From NCBI GenBank assembly GCA_910587705.1, contig CAJUMX010000012.1:29984-93983 (forward strand): a DNA stretch of 64,000 nt, written 5' to 3'. How positions within the stretch are numbered: position 1 is the first letter of the stretch; each line of letters opens with the position of its first letter. Source of the stretch: an uncultured Oscillibacter sp. (lineage in GTDB: Bacteria; Bacillota; Clostridia; Oscillospirales; Oscillospiraceae). The notes beneath the pieces were generated by a model. The model did no database searches and had not been told where the DNA came from. It saw nothing but the letters and a program-made list of their open reading frames with translations. Made by a program: the position numbers and the translations under genes. This document shows, piece after piece, positions 58,059 through 64,000 of this stretch.

Positions 58059-58526
58059 TCAGTTCTGTTCCAGGCTGTGAATCTGGTCCCGGAGCTCCGC
58101 CGCCCGCTCGAAGTTCTCCTCCTGGACGGCCTTTTGCATTTCCATCCGCAGGGCGTTGAGCTGCCGCTTTTTGGAGATCTCGTTTTGCTCCTCCTGCTCC
58201 AGCAGGGTCTCCTGGGCCTTGGGGGCCTCCGGCTTCGCCTCCGCCGGGGCGCCCAGGGCGGGCATGTCGGCGAAGAAGTCGTCAAAGGGGTCCTCTAGCA
58301 TACGGTTCAGACCGCCCAGCAGAGAGGGGACGGGGGTGAAGAAGTCGTCGAACAGGCCGCCGCCGAAGAGGCCCCGAATCATCCGTTGGCTCTGGGCGGC
58401 AAGGCGCTGGGTGTAGCCCAGCTTTTCGGCACATTCGGCGCACAGGTGCTTCTCGGTAACCTGGCCGTTGACGTTGCTCTGGTAAACAAAGGTGACTTCA
58501 TTCTTGCCACAATTCTCACATTTCAT
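58059..58526 (-). CDS. mcsA: McsA-like protein (UVR-motif, zinc-binding)
   Basis: A 155-residue protein with two CxxC zinc pairs (MKCENCGKN; HLCAECAEKLGY) and a C-terminal UVR motif (MQKAVQEENFERAAELRDQI). In Bacillus McsA activates the arginine kinase McsB, and both adapt ClpC. No mcsB lies between it and clpC here, so McsA may act directly on ClpC or CtsR. ATG 58,526 follows AGGAGG. Confidence 0.88.
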   Translation of the reverse strand: MKCENCGKNEVTFVYQSNVNGQVTEKHLCAECAEKLGYTQRLAAQSQRMIRGLFGGGLFDDFFTPVPSLLGGLNRMLEDPFDDFFADMPALGAPAEAKPEAPKAQETLLEQEEQNEISKKRQLNALRMEMQKAVQEENFERAAELRDQIHSLEQN

Positions 58527-58582
58527 AATAAAAACCTCCTGTATATGGAAAATGTTTTGTTGAGTGGGGAAGATCGGGGCCG

Positions 58583-59035
58583 CTAGACCTGGAGAATCAG
58601 GACGTTTTTCAAAACGTCCGCCCGGACCTGGTCCCGGAGGTCCCGGGGCACGGCCCCCAGGGCCTTGTCGCCCACGGCGGCCAGCAGGGTTCGGGCCAGG
58701 CCCTCCGGCAGGGCCCCGGCCTCCGCCAGGTTCCCCAGAATGGCCCGGGCGGAGGGGAGGTCCACCCGCTCGCCCAGGGAGTTGATGACGTGCATCAAAA
58801 GGGTCTCCCGGTCTACCCGGACCCGGGTGATGCGGATGTACCCGTTGCCGCCCCGGCGGCTCTCCACGATATAGCCCCGCTCGGGGGAGAAGCGGGTGGA
58901 CATGACGTAGTTAATCTGGCTGGGCACGCAGTTGAACCGCTGGGCCAGCTCGCCCCGCTGGACCTCCAGCACGCCGTCTCCCGTCTCGTCCAGGCATTCT
59001 TGAAGGAAGCCGGCAATTAAATCGGAAATTCCCAT
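58583..59035 (-). CDS. ctsR: Transcriptional repressor of heat-shock/Clp genes
   Basis: A 150-residue CtsR: DNA-binding domain with LEVQRGELAQRFNCVPSQIN followed by YVMSTRFSPERGYIVESRRG (the Gly-rich winged loop that senses heat), and a C-terminal dimer domain. ATG 59,035 follows GAGGTG; the in-frame ATG six codons upstream overlaps the ribosome site. It represses its own operon through boxes at 59,076-59,091 and 59,144-59,159. Confidence 0.93.
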   Translation of the reverse strand: MGISDLIAGFLQECLDETGDGVLEVQRGELAQRFNCVPSQINYVMSTRFSPERGYIVESRRGGNGYIRITRVRVDRETLLMHVINSLGERVDLPSARAILGNLAEAGALPEGLARTLLAAVGDKALGAVPRDLRDQVRADVLKNVLILQV

Positions 59036-59075
59036 GGGAGCACCTCGTTTCACAGTCGTTCAAAACTAATTTGAC

Positions 59076-59091
59076 TTTGACTATCTTTGAT
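59076..59091 (-). promoter_or_regulatory. CtsR operator, proximal
   Basis: TTTGAC-TATC-TTTGAT, read on the minus strand as ATCAAA-GATA-GTCAAA. The CtsR heptad consensus is GGTCAAA-NAN-GGTCAAA. It lies between the -10 box and the ctsR start. Confidence 0.75.
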
Positions 59092-59106
59092 CTATTGGAT
59101 GATGCC

Positions 59107-59134
59107 AGTATACCACTTGTCGGAGAAAAGTCAA
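59107..59134 (-). promoter_or_regulatory. ctsR operon promoter
   Basis: On the minus strand TTGACT, 16 bp, TATACT; flanked on both sides by CtsR boxes. Confidence 0.8.
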
Positions 59135-59143
59135 GAGGAAAAG

Positions 59144-59159
59144 TTTGACATACTTTGAC
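59144..59159 (-). promoter_or_regulatory. CtsR operator, distal
   Basis: TTTGAC-ATAC-TTTGAC, read on the minus strand as GTCAAA-GTAT-GTCAAA, a near-perfect CtsR heptad repeat 10-25 bp upstream of the -35 box. Confidence 0.8.
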
Positions 59160-59228
59160 GTTTGTGAAAACAAATTGTGAACGGGGAGGGGGAAGTAAAA
59201 ATTTTCCGTCAGGGGTTTCACAAAGCAC

Positions 59229-59256
59229 TTGCTTTTTTTCGAGAGTATGCTACAAT
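59229..59256 (+). promoter_or_regulatory. Ferredoxin gene promoter
   Basis: TTGCTT at 59,229-59,234 and TACAAT at 59,251-59,256, spacer 16 bp, 31 nt before the ATG. Confidence 0.7.
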
Positions 59257-59286
59257 GGGGATACAATTCTAATGGAGGTGCAACCC

Positions 59287-59460
59287 ATGGCCTATAAGAT
59301 CACTTCTGCTTGTGTGAGCTGCGGCGCCTGCTCTGACGCCTGCCCCGCCGGTGCCATCAGCCAGGGCGATGACGCCTATGTCATCGACGCGGCCGCCTGC
59401 CTGGACTGCGGTTCTTGCAGCGACACCTGCCCCAACGGCGCCATCGTCCCCGAGGAGTAA
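59287..59460 (+). CDS. 2[4Fe-4S] ferredoxin
   Basis: A 57-residue clostridial-type ferredoxin. Two cysteine clusters, CVSCGACSDACPAGAI and CLDCGSCSDTCPNGAI, each give three cysteines plus the distal CP for two [4Fe-4S] clusters. It carries low-potential electrons for enzymes such as pyruvate:ferredoxin oxidoreductase. ATG 59,287 follows GGAGGTG by 7 nt. Monocistronic between its own promoter and terminator. Confidence 0.95.
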   Translation: MAYKITSACVSCGACSDACPAGAISQGDDAYVIDAAACLDCGSCSDTCPNGAIVPEE

Positions 59461-59473
59461 TCTGGGATACATA

Positions 59474-59510
59474 AAAAACCCGCAAGCAGCGCTTGCGGGT
59501 TTTTTATGTA
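59474..59510 (+). terminator. Ferredoxin gene terminator
   Basis: AAAACCCGCAAGC pairs with GCTTGCGGGTTTT, followed by TTTATG. Confidence 0.9.
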
Positions 59511-59670
59511 GCGCTTACGGCCGCCCACAGGGCGACCGGCGGGCCAAGCCATCGGCTTGGCCCGCTTTTATTTAAATGGTGCAGGAAACCCCTCCTGGGT
59601 TTCCCGCACACACCCTTTCTTCCCGTTGAAGAAGGTTTGCTCCTATTTATAGAGGGAAAGTCCGGCCGCT

Positions 59671-60543
59671 TCAAATGCCCGACAGATCGAAGTCCGGGGT
59701 GTACTCCTCCCTGGCGGAGGTGCGCTCCTGGGTGTAGCCGTCTACGATGCCGCAGTTTTCCATGTATTCTGCTGCCGCGCGGTACTCCGCCTTGGTCACG
59801 TGGCGGCGGAGCTTCCCGTCGGCCCCGGGCTGGGGGGTGTACTGGCTCATGAGGGAGAAAAGCACCTCCCCGGGGCGGAAGGTCTCCGCCACCCAGTCGA
59901 TGCAGCGGCGGGTGTTCTCCAGCTCTCCGGGGAGCAGCAGGTGGCGGATCAGCACGCCGGATTGGAGGGCGCCGTTTTCCATACGGTAGGGGCCCGTCTG
60001 GCGGAACATCTCCAAAATGGCCGGAGCGGCGCGGTCAAAATAGTCCGGGGCGGCGGAGTACTTCCCGGCGGGGCCGGGGAGGGCGTATTTCAGGTCCGGC
60101 AGGTAGATCTGGACCTTTTTCGCCAGGGACCGCAGGGTGGGGACGCTTTCATAGCCTCCGCAGTTCCACACCACCGGGACGGGCCAGGGCTCGTCCCCCA
60201 GGGCCTCCAAAACGGCGGGGGCAAAGTGGGTGGGGGTCACCAGGTCCAGGCAGGCCGCCCCCTGGGCGATGAGTTCTCGAAAGGTTTCCCGGAGGCGGGG
60301 GACGGAAACGGGCTTCCCTACGCCGCCCTGGGAGATGGGTTTATTTTGGCAGTAGGCGCAGCGGAGATTGCAGCCGGAGAAAAAGACGGCGCCCGCCCCG
60401 TGCGCCCCGACGAGGCAGGGCTCCTCCCACTGGTGGAGCATGGCCCGGGCGACGACGGGGACCGAGGGTTGGCCGCAGACGCCGCCGGGGTGGTCCGGCG
60501 TCCGCTCCGACCGGCAGTTTCGAGGGCAGAGGGCGCAGGTCAT
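59671..60543 (-). CDS. Radical SAM protein, PflA-like (putative activating enzyme)
   Basis: A 290-residue radical SAM enzyme. The cluster motif is CNLRCAYCQN (CxxxCxxC), preceded by an N-terminal MTCALCPRNCRSE segment with an extra CxxC-type group. It matches the stand-alone PflA-related family (YjjW/AmmeMemo-like relatives) whose glycyl-radical partner is unknown; no glycyl radical enzyme is nearby. The start overlaps the thymidine kinase stop by 4 nt, so they are co-transcribed. Confidence 0.82.
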   Translation of the reverse strand: MTCALCPRNCRSERTPDHPGGVCGQPSVPVVARAMLHQWEEPCLVGAHGAGAVFFSGCNLRCAYCQNKPISQGGVGKPVSVPRLRETFRELIAQGAACLDLVTPTHFAPAVLEALGDEPWPVPVVWNCGGYESVPTLRSLAKKVQIYLPDLKYALPGPAGKYSAAPDYFDRAAPAILEMFRQTGPYRMENGALQSGVLIRHLLLPGELENTRRCIDWVAETFRPGEVLFSLMSQYTPQPGADGKLRRHVTKAEYRAAAEYMENCGIVDGYTQERTSAREEYTPDFDLSGI

Positions 60544-61127
60544 AGGGCCTCCACGTCAAAGTCCGGGCCCAAATTGCCTTCCATCCAATGGCGGCGGCAG
60601 AGGCCGATGTATTTGTCGTTGGCCCCCAGGACCACCTGCTCTCCCTCTTTCAGCACCTTGCCGTCCTTGTCGAAGCGAGCGTTGAAGGTGGCTTTTTTGC
60701 CGCACCAGCAGATGGTTTTGACCTCCTCAATCTTATCCGCCATGACCAGCAGCGCATAGCTGCCGGGGAACAGGTCCCCCTTGAAGTCCGCCCGGAGGCC
60801 ATAGCACATGACGGGGATGTCCAGGTCGTCTACCAGATAGACCAGGTACATGACCTCCTCCCGGGTGAGGAACTGGGCCTCGTCCACGATGATGCAGGCG
60901 TTTTGCTGGAGCTCCATGATGGTGAGTGCTTGCATCTCGTCAAAGTACACGCAGGGGTATTTCAGGCCAATGCGGGAATAGACCATGTGCTCCCCGTCCC
61001 GGGCGTCCAGCCGGGGCTTGACCATCAGGGCCTTCTGGCCCCGCTCCTCGTAATTGAAGCGGGCCATCAGGGCATTGGCGGACTTGCTGGAGCCCATGGC
61101 TCCATACTTAAAGTATAATTGCGCCAT
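60540..61127 (-). CDS. tdk: Thymidine kinase
   Basis: A 195-residue type II thymidine kinase that salvages thymidine. The P-loop is GAMGSSKSANAL, Walker B/lasso region ACIIVDEAQFLT, and the zinc site ICWCGKKATF ... CRRHW. Start ATG 61,127 (MAQLYFKYGAMGSSKS) is fixed by the family N-terminus, but no Shine-Dalgarno is visible before it, unusual for this genome. Translational coupling from the upstream zinc-ribbon gene (stop 32 nt before) may help. Confidence 0.93.
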   Translation of the reverse strand: MAQLYFKYGAMGSSKSANALMARFNYEERGQKALMVKPRLDARDGEHMVYSRIGLKYPCVYFDEMQALTIMELQQNACIIVDEAQFLTREEVMYLVYLVDDLDIPVMCYGLRADFKGDLFPGSYALLVMADKIEEVKTICWCGKKATFNARFDKDGKVLKEGEQVVLGANDKYIGLCRRHWMEGNLGPDFDVEAL

Positions 61128-61158
61128 AAAAATACAAAAAGCGATCGGATTCAGCAGA

Positions 61159-61623
61159 TTATTCCGCGCTCTTTTCCTCCTCTTTTGTTTCTTCCGTTTC
61201 CGCCGGGACGGCGAAGGGGGCGTAGAGCTCCGGCGGGTCCGGCATGGTAAAGACAGCCTTCTTGCAGTCCCGGCAGAGCCAGGTGGTTTTATAGAGGCCG
61301 TGCCACAGGCCGCCCTCGTCCAGCACATCGATTTTGCCGGTGCTGTCCAGACCCCGCAGGGGGTCCGTCTTGTATATGCCGGGATACCAGCGAACGCCGT
61401 CCCGCCCGCCGAGGAGAAAACCCTGCTCCATGTCCTTCCCGCACCAGGGACAGGGCTCCGGCGGGAGGCGCTTGGCCTCTTCTTTTTCCTTCGCCTTGGC
61501 CTTGCGCTCCTCGTTCCACTGCTTTAGGCTGTCAAGGGGATTTGCTTGCGGCTCCTTGGACTCCCGGCGGGGCTTGTCCGGCTTCCGGTCCCAGGGGTCT
61601 TCGCTCTGCTTCCAAAACGGCAT
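61159..61623 (-). CDS. Zinc-ribbon protein of unknown function (DUF6487-like)
   Basis: A 154-residue protein with a charged, lysine-rich N-terminus (KQWNEERKAKAKEKEEAKRL), a zinc-ribbon CPWCGKDMEQGFLLGGRDGV, then WLCRDCKKAVF and an acidic tail. The CPxCGxxMexGfl...W start and CxxCkk end match the PF20097-like family. Role unknown. ATG 61,623 follows AGGAGGG; the open frame upstream lies inside mutY. Confidence 0.7.
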   Translation of the reverse strand: MPFWKQSEDPWDRKPDKPRRESKEPQANPLDSLKQWNEERKAKAKEKEEAKRLPPEPCPWCGKDMEQGFLLGGRDGVRWYPGIYKTDPLRGLDSTGKIDVLDEGGLWHGLYKTTWLCRDCKKAVFTMPDPPELYAPFAVPAETEETKEEEKSAE

Positions 61624-61631
61624 AGGCCCTC

Positions 61632-62690
61632 CTATTCCTCCAGCTCCCGCCGGACCTCCTCCGTGAAGCGGGAGAAGGCCGAGGGGACGGCGTGACGCTC
61701 CAGGGTATCCACCCAGGTGAAATCCTCCGGCCCTTCCCCAGAGACCTCCAGGGCGTAGCCGGTCATGTGCCATTCTACATGGCTGAAAATATGCTTTGCC
61801 GTCAGGCGGCGTTTCCAGGCAACCGGCTCCAGGCCCCAGTTCCGAACCGCCCGCCCGGCGGCGGGCTCGTCCAGGGCGCTTTCCACGTTGGGAAACTCCC
61901 ACAGCCCCGCCAGCAGGCCGGAGGCCGGGCGCTTCCGCAGGGCCGCGCGGCCCTGCCGGAGGAGGAGGAACACCGTCTTGTCCTCCGCCCGGCGGGACTT
62001 TTTCGGGGCCTTCACCGGCAGGCTCTCCGCCGTGCCCCGCGCCCGGCCCAGGCAGAGGTCCCGGACGGGGCAGAGGAGGCATTTCGGCGGGCCGTTCGGC
62101 ACGCAGACCGTGGCCCCCAACTCCATAAGGGACTGGTTGAAGATGCGGACGTCTGCCGCCTCCTCCGGAAAAATCTCCCGGACCTGGGAGCGGATATTCT
62201 TTTTGGTCCGGGGGGCGGCGATGTCGTCGCCGCAGTCCGTCAGGCGGGTGACGACCCGGAGGACGTTGCCGTCCACCGCCGCCTCCCGCCGGGCAAAGGC
62301 CGCGGAGGCGATAGCGGCGGCGGTGTAGTCCCCCACGCCGGGGAGGGTCAGGAGTTCCTCATAGGTATTGGGGAAGCCCCCCCGGTCCGCCACCAGCTTA
62401 GCGGCCTTTTGAAGGTTCCGGGCCCGGCTGTAGTAGCCCAGGCCCTCCCAGAGCTTCATCAGGTGTTCCTCCGGCGCGGAGGCCAGGGCCTCCACTGTGG
62501 GGAAGGCCTCCAAAAACCGGGCGTAGTAGCCCAGCACCGCCGCTACCCGGGTCTGCTGGAGCATGATTTCCGAGATCCAGATGCGGTAGGGGTCTTGGGT
62601 TTTCCGCCAGGGGAGGTCCCGGGCGTTGGCTCGATACCACGCCAGCAGGGGCGGGGGGAGCTGGGATAAGGTCAAAGCAATCTCATTCAT
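61632..62690 (-). CDS. mutY: A/G-specific adenine glycosylase
   Basis: A 352-residue DNA repair enzyme removing adenine opposite 8-oxoguanine. The catalytic Glu is in WISEIMLQQTRVAAV, the helix-hairpin-helix in LPGVGDYTAAAIAS with catalytic Asp in VDGNVLRVV, and the [4Fe-4S] cluster in CVPNGPPKCLLCPVRDLC. A C-terminal Nudix-like domain recognises oxoG. It marks the chromosome side of the junction with the mobile element that follows. Confidence 0.95.
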   Translation of the reverse strand: MNEIALTLSQLPPPLLAWYRANARDLPWRKTQDPYRIWISEIMLQQTRVAAVLGYYARFLEAFPTVEALASAPEEHLMKLWEGLGYYSRARNLQKAAKLVADRGGFPNTYEELLTLPGVGDYTAAAIASAAFARREAAVDGNVLRVVTRLTDCGDDIAAPRTKKNIRSQVREIFPEEAADVRIFNQSLMELGATVCVPNGPPKCLLCPVRDLCLGRARGTAESLPVKAPKKSRRAEDKTVFLLLRQGRAALRKRPASGLLAGLWEFPNVESALDEPAAGRAVRNWGLEPVAWKRRLTAKHIFSHVEWHMTGYALEVSGEGPEDFTWVDTLERHAVPSAFSRFTEEVRRELEE

Positions 62691-62755
62691 GGGGAGATTA
62701 TAGCATAAATTTTGGGAGTTGGACAGCCTTTTTTCCGGGAGGGGGTGTCTGCTAA

Positions 62756-62785
62756 TTTGAACCAGCCGGGTGGATTCTATAATGT
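62756..62785 (+). promoter_or_regulatory. Promoter near the element boundary
   Basis: TTTGAA/TTGAAC at about 62,755-62,761 and TATAAT at 62,777-62,782; a hairpin with T-run follows directly, so the transcript may be attenuated. Confidence 0.5.
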
Positions 62786-62789
62786 AATT

Positions 62790-62829
62790 TGACAGTCGGA
62801 CAACGATCGGTTGTCCGGCTGATTTTTTA
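62790..62829 (+). terminator. Strong hairpin with T-run at the element boundary
   Basis: CAGTCGGACAACGAT pairs with ATCGGTTGTCCGGCTG, followed by ATTTTTTAT. It lies between the promoter and the first element gene. Confidence 0.7.
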
Positions 62830-62868
62830 TAAAGCGTAGGGGCAGGACCCCAGAAAGGAAGGCTCTAT

Positions 62869-63183
62869 ATGAGCAATGAAGTGAAGAGCGAAGTAAAGCA
62901 GGGGAAGAAAATTGACCTGGAATACCAGGGCTATGTATTCCTGGGTTGGGCTTCCGGCATGTTTCAGCCGGATAACGGCAAGGAAAAGCGTCCTTATCAC
63001 AACATGTACGTATTTTCTCCCGTCAGCACCTTCGAATCCGAGGACTACAAGGCCAGCGGCTTCAAGGCGGAGAAAAAGAAGTGCGTAAACCCGGACGTGT
63101 GGCGGAGCTTGACTCCCGGCGACAAGGTCCGTCTGTTCTTCGACGACAAGGGACGAGTCATTGAGTCGGCTTTGGACGAGTAA
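62869..63183 (+). CDS. Small conserved protein of a conjugative element (104 aa)
   Basis: MSNEVKSEVKQGKKIDLEYQ then GYVFLGWASGMFQPDNGK and VSTFESEDYKASGFKAEKKK. A compact beta-rich protein often found directly before Rep_trans genes in Firmicute conjugative elements; a single-strand-binding or accessory replication role is possible but unproved. ATG 62,869 follows AAAGGAAGG. Confidence 0.65.
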   Translation: MSNEVKSEVKQGKKIDLEYQGYVFLGWASGMFQPDNGKEKRPYHNMYVFSPVSTFESEDYKASGFKAEKKKCVNPDVWRSLTPGDKVRLFFDDKGRVIESALDE

Positions 63184-63338
63184 GTTGTCCAATTTGGTAA
63201 TACCTGGAATGTCGAGAGGATATGCCGTGTTACCGTGAAAAGGAAAGACTACAGGGAATCCGGGGGGCCCGCAGGGCCGCCCGGACCCCCGGAAGTAATC
63301 ACGGGGGTACTCATGACAGATAGAAGGGTGGACTACCA
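63184..63338 (+). other. Intergenic hairpin region before the Rep gene
   Basis: TCCGGGGGGCCC pairs with GGGC...CCCCCGGA (about 63,259-63,296), a strong GC structure 45 nt before the replication gene. It could be part of an origin or transfer site. Confidence 0.4.
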
Positions 63339-64000
63339 ATGAAGTGTGAAGTATGCGTAGACTGGCTGACGTTCTCCGTGAAGAAGGAGGACCCTAACGA
63401 AGTCATCCGGGATTACCTTGGCTTAGACCCGGCCTTGTTTCAGGATACAGGCTACAGCCTCCTTGGCTATAACAAGGTCCTCCGGTTCTCGGATATCTGC
63501 GTGTGCCATGAACCCAGGGAGAACCAGCATTTCAAGAACATGGGCGTATGCGTGAGCATGTCCGGCAACGGATGCCGGACCTTTGAAACCATGTCCAAGC
63601 TGGGAACGAAGGACAAGCAGGGCAAGGAAAGCGTTGCGTTCCCGGCGCTGTTCCGGCTCCTGGCGGCGGATGAAGCCGTCAACGTCTCCCGCATCGACAT
63701 TGCGTGCGATGACCGGGAGGGCTACCTGAACATGGACGAAATCATTGACAGAACCCGCTCCAACGAAATCAATAGCCGCCTTCTCCGGAGAACCATCAAC
63801 TTTTCCTTGAATGGAAAAGACAAGGCCGGAGCAACCGTGTACATAGGCGCTCCCTCCTCGGATTTCCGGGTCCGGATTTATGACAAGGCCCTGGAGCAGG
63901 GCGTAGAGGGCCACTGGGTACGGGTGGAGCTGGTCATGCGCTCCTCCAACGCCAACGCCTTTGTGGAGGCTGTAACGGGCTCCGAGAACGTAGGGAAGCT
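63339..64000 (+). CDS. Replication initiation factor (Rep_trans), 3' truncated by window edge
   Basis: The first 220 codons of a Rep_trans/RepL-type initiator: VDWLTFSVKKEDPNEVIRDY, VCVSMSGNGCRTFE and SRIDIACDDREGYLNMDEII. These enzymes nick and initiate rolling-circle replication of conjugative elements (NicK in ICEBs1). The catalytic tyrosine region is not reached. ATG 63,339 follows AAGGGTGG. Confidence 0.85.
   Translation, partial: MKCEVCVDWLTFSVKKEDPNEVIRDYLGLDPALFQDTGYSLLGYNKVLRFSDICVCHEPRENQHFKNMGVCVSMSGNGCRTFETMSKLGTKDKQGKESVAFPALFRLLAADEAVNVSRIDIACDDREGYLNMDEIIDRTRSNEINSRLLRRTINFSLNGKDKAGATVYIGAPSSDFRVRIYDKALEQGVEGHWVRVELVMRSSNANAFVEAVTGSENVGK

Larger units (their letters stand above)
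62788..64000 (+). mobile_element. Start of a conjugative/integrative element (right end outside window)
   Basis: From here the genes are typical of Tn916/ICEBs1-like elements: a small conserved protein and a Rep_trans replication initiator, with a strong GC hairpin between them. The exact left boundary is not resolved; no integrase is in the window. Confidence 0.6.

Overview
The window is a high-GC, gene-dense chromosome segment from an anaerobic Firmicute. It most resembles the Oscillospiraceae (Flavonifractor, Lawsonibacter or Oscillibacter-like Clostridia). This rests on the T-box trp operon, CtsR/McsA/ClpC, CarD, a V-type ATPase, rubrerythrin, a small 2[4Fe-4S] ferredoxin, SLH and ECF/DUF4179 proteins, and GGAGG ribosome sites before most genes. 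The assignment is from protein character only.

1-12,045: the 3' end of purF opens the window. It is followed by a scrambled segment: a mnmA fragment cut at a TA next to an IS630-like end, a structured repeat region, a small MITE and an apbE remnant. A T-box leader then precedes a complete trpEGDCFBA operon. An IS630-family element, itself carrying a 159-bp MITE, sits 6 bp after the trpA stop. An AlbA_2/AAA_4 regulator follows, and the segment ends at the 3' half of a tRNA-Thr gene, which looks like an attachment-site scar.

12,100-37,700: ordinary chromosomal genes. They include an MFS transporter, an SLH/beta-lactamase-fold protein, CarD, Nudix and lipid-kinase proteins, an AI-2E family exporter, and a five-gene oligopeptide ABC operon followed by a DUF3810 membrane peptidase. 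Further on are a ZIP transporter, an MBL-fold hydrolase, an ECF sigma factor with its DUF4179 partner, an Imm22-like protein, GNAT, a lipoprotein, rubrerythrin, metG, MATE and a NiaR-type repressor.

37,700-51,500: a formyltransferase-like gene and an AT-rich DUF gene, then a DUF4180 gene, then the nine-gene V-type ATPase operon (H-I-K-E-C-F-A-B-D). The c-ring subunit keeps the Na+ ligands known from Enterococcus NtpK, so Na+ pumping is likely. A radical-SAM gene with a structured leader and a DUF1919 gene follow. The formyltransferase and DUF1919 genes share an unusual double palindrome just upstream of their starts.

51,600-62,700: five tRNA genes (Val-Asp-Phe-Gly-Cys, minus strand), lspA-rluD and a 58-aa protein, a membrane protein, a small alpha/beta-barrel protein, and ctsR-mcsA-clpC with CtsR boxes but no mcsB. 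Then come ferredoxin, a PflA-like radical SAM enzyme, thymidine kinase, a zinc-ribbon protein and mutY. From about 62,790 to the right edge the sequence changes to the start of a conjugative or integrative element with a Rep_trans replication protein that runs off the window.

The most unusual signals are the covarying tandem hairpin units at 1,642-1,789 and the shared double palindrome at 37,876 and 50,459.
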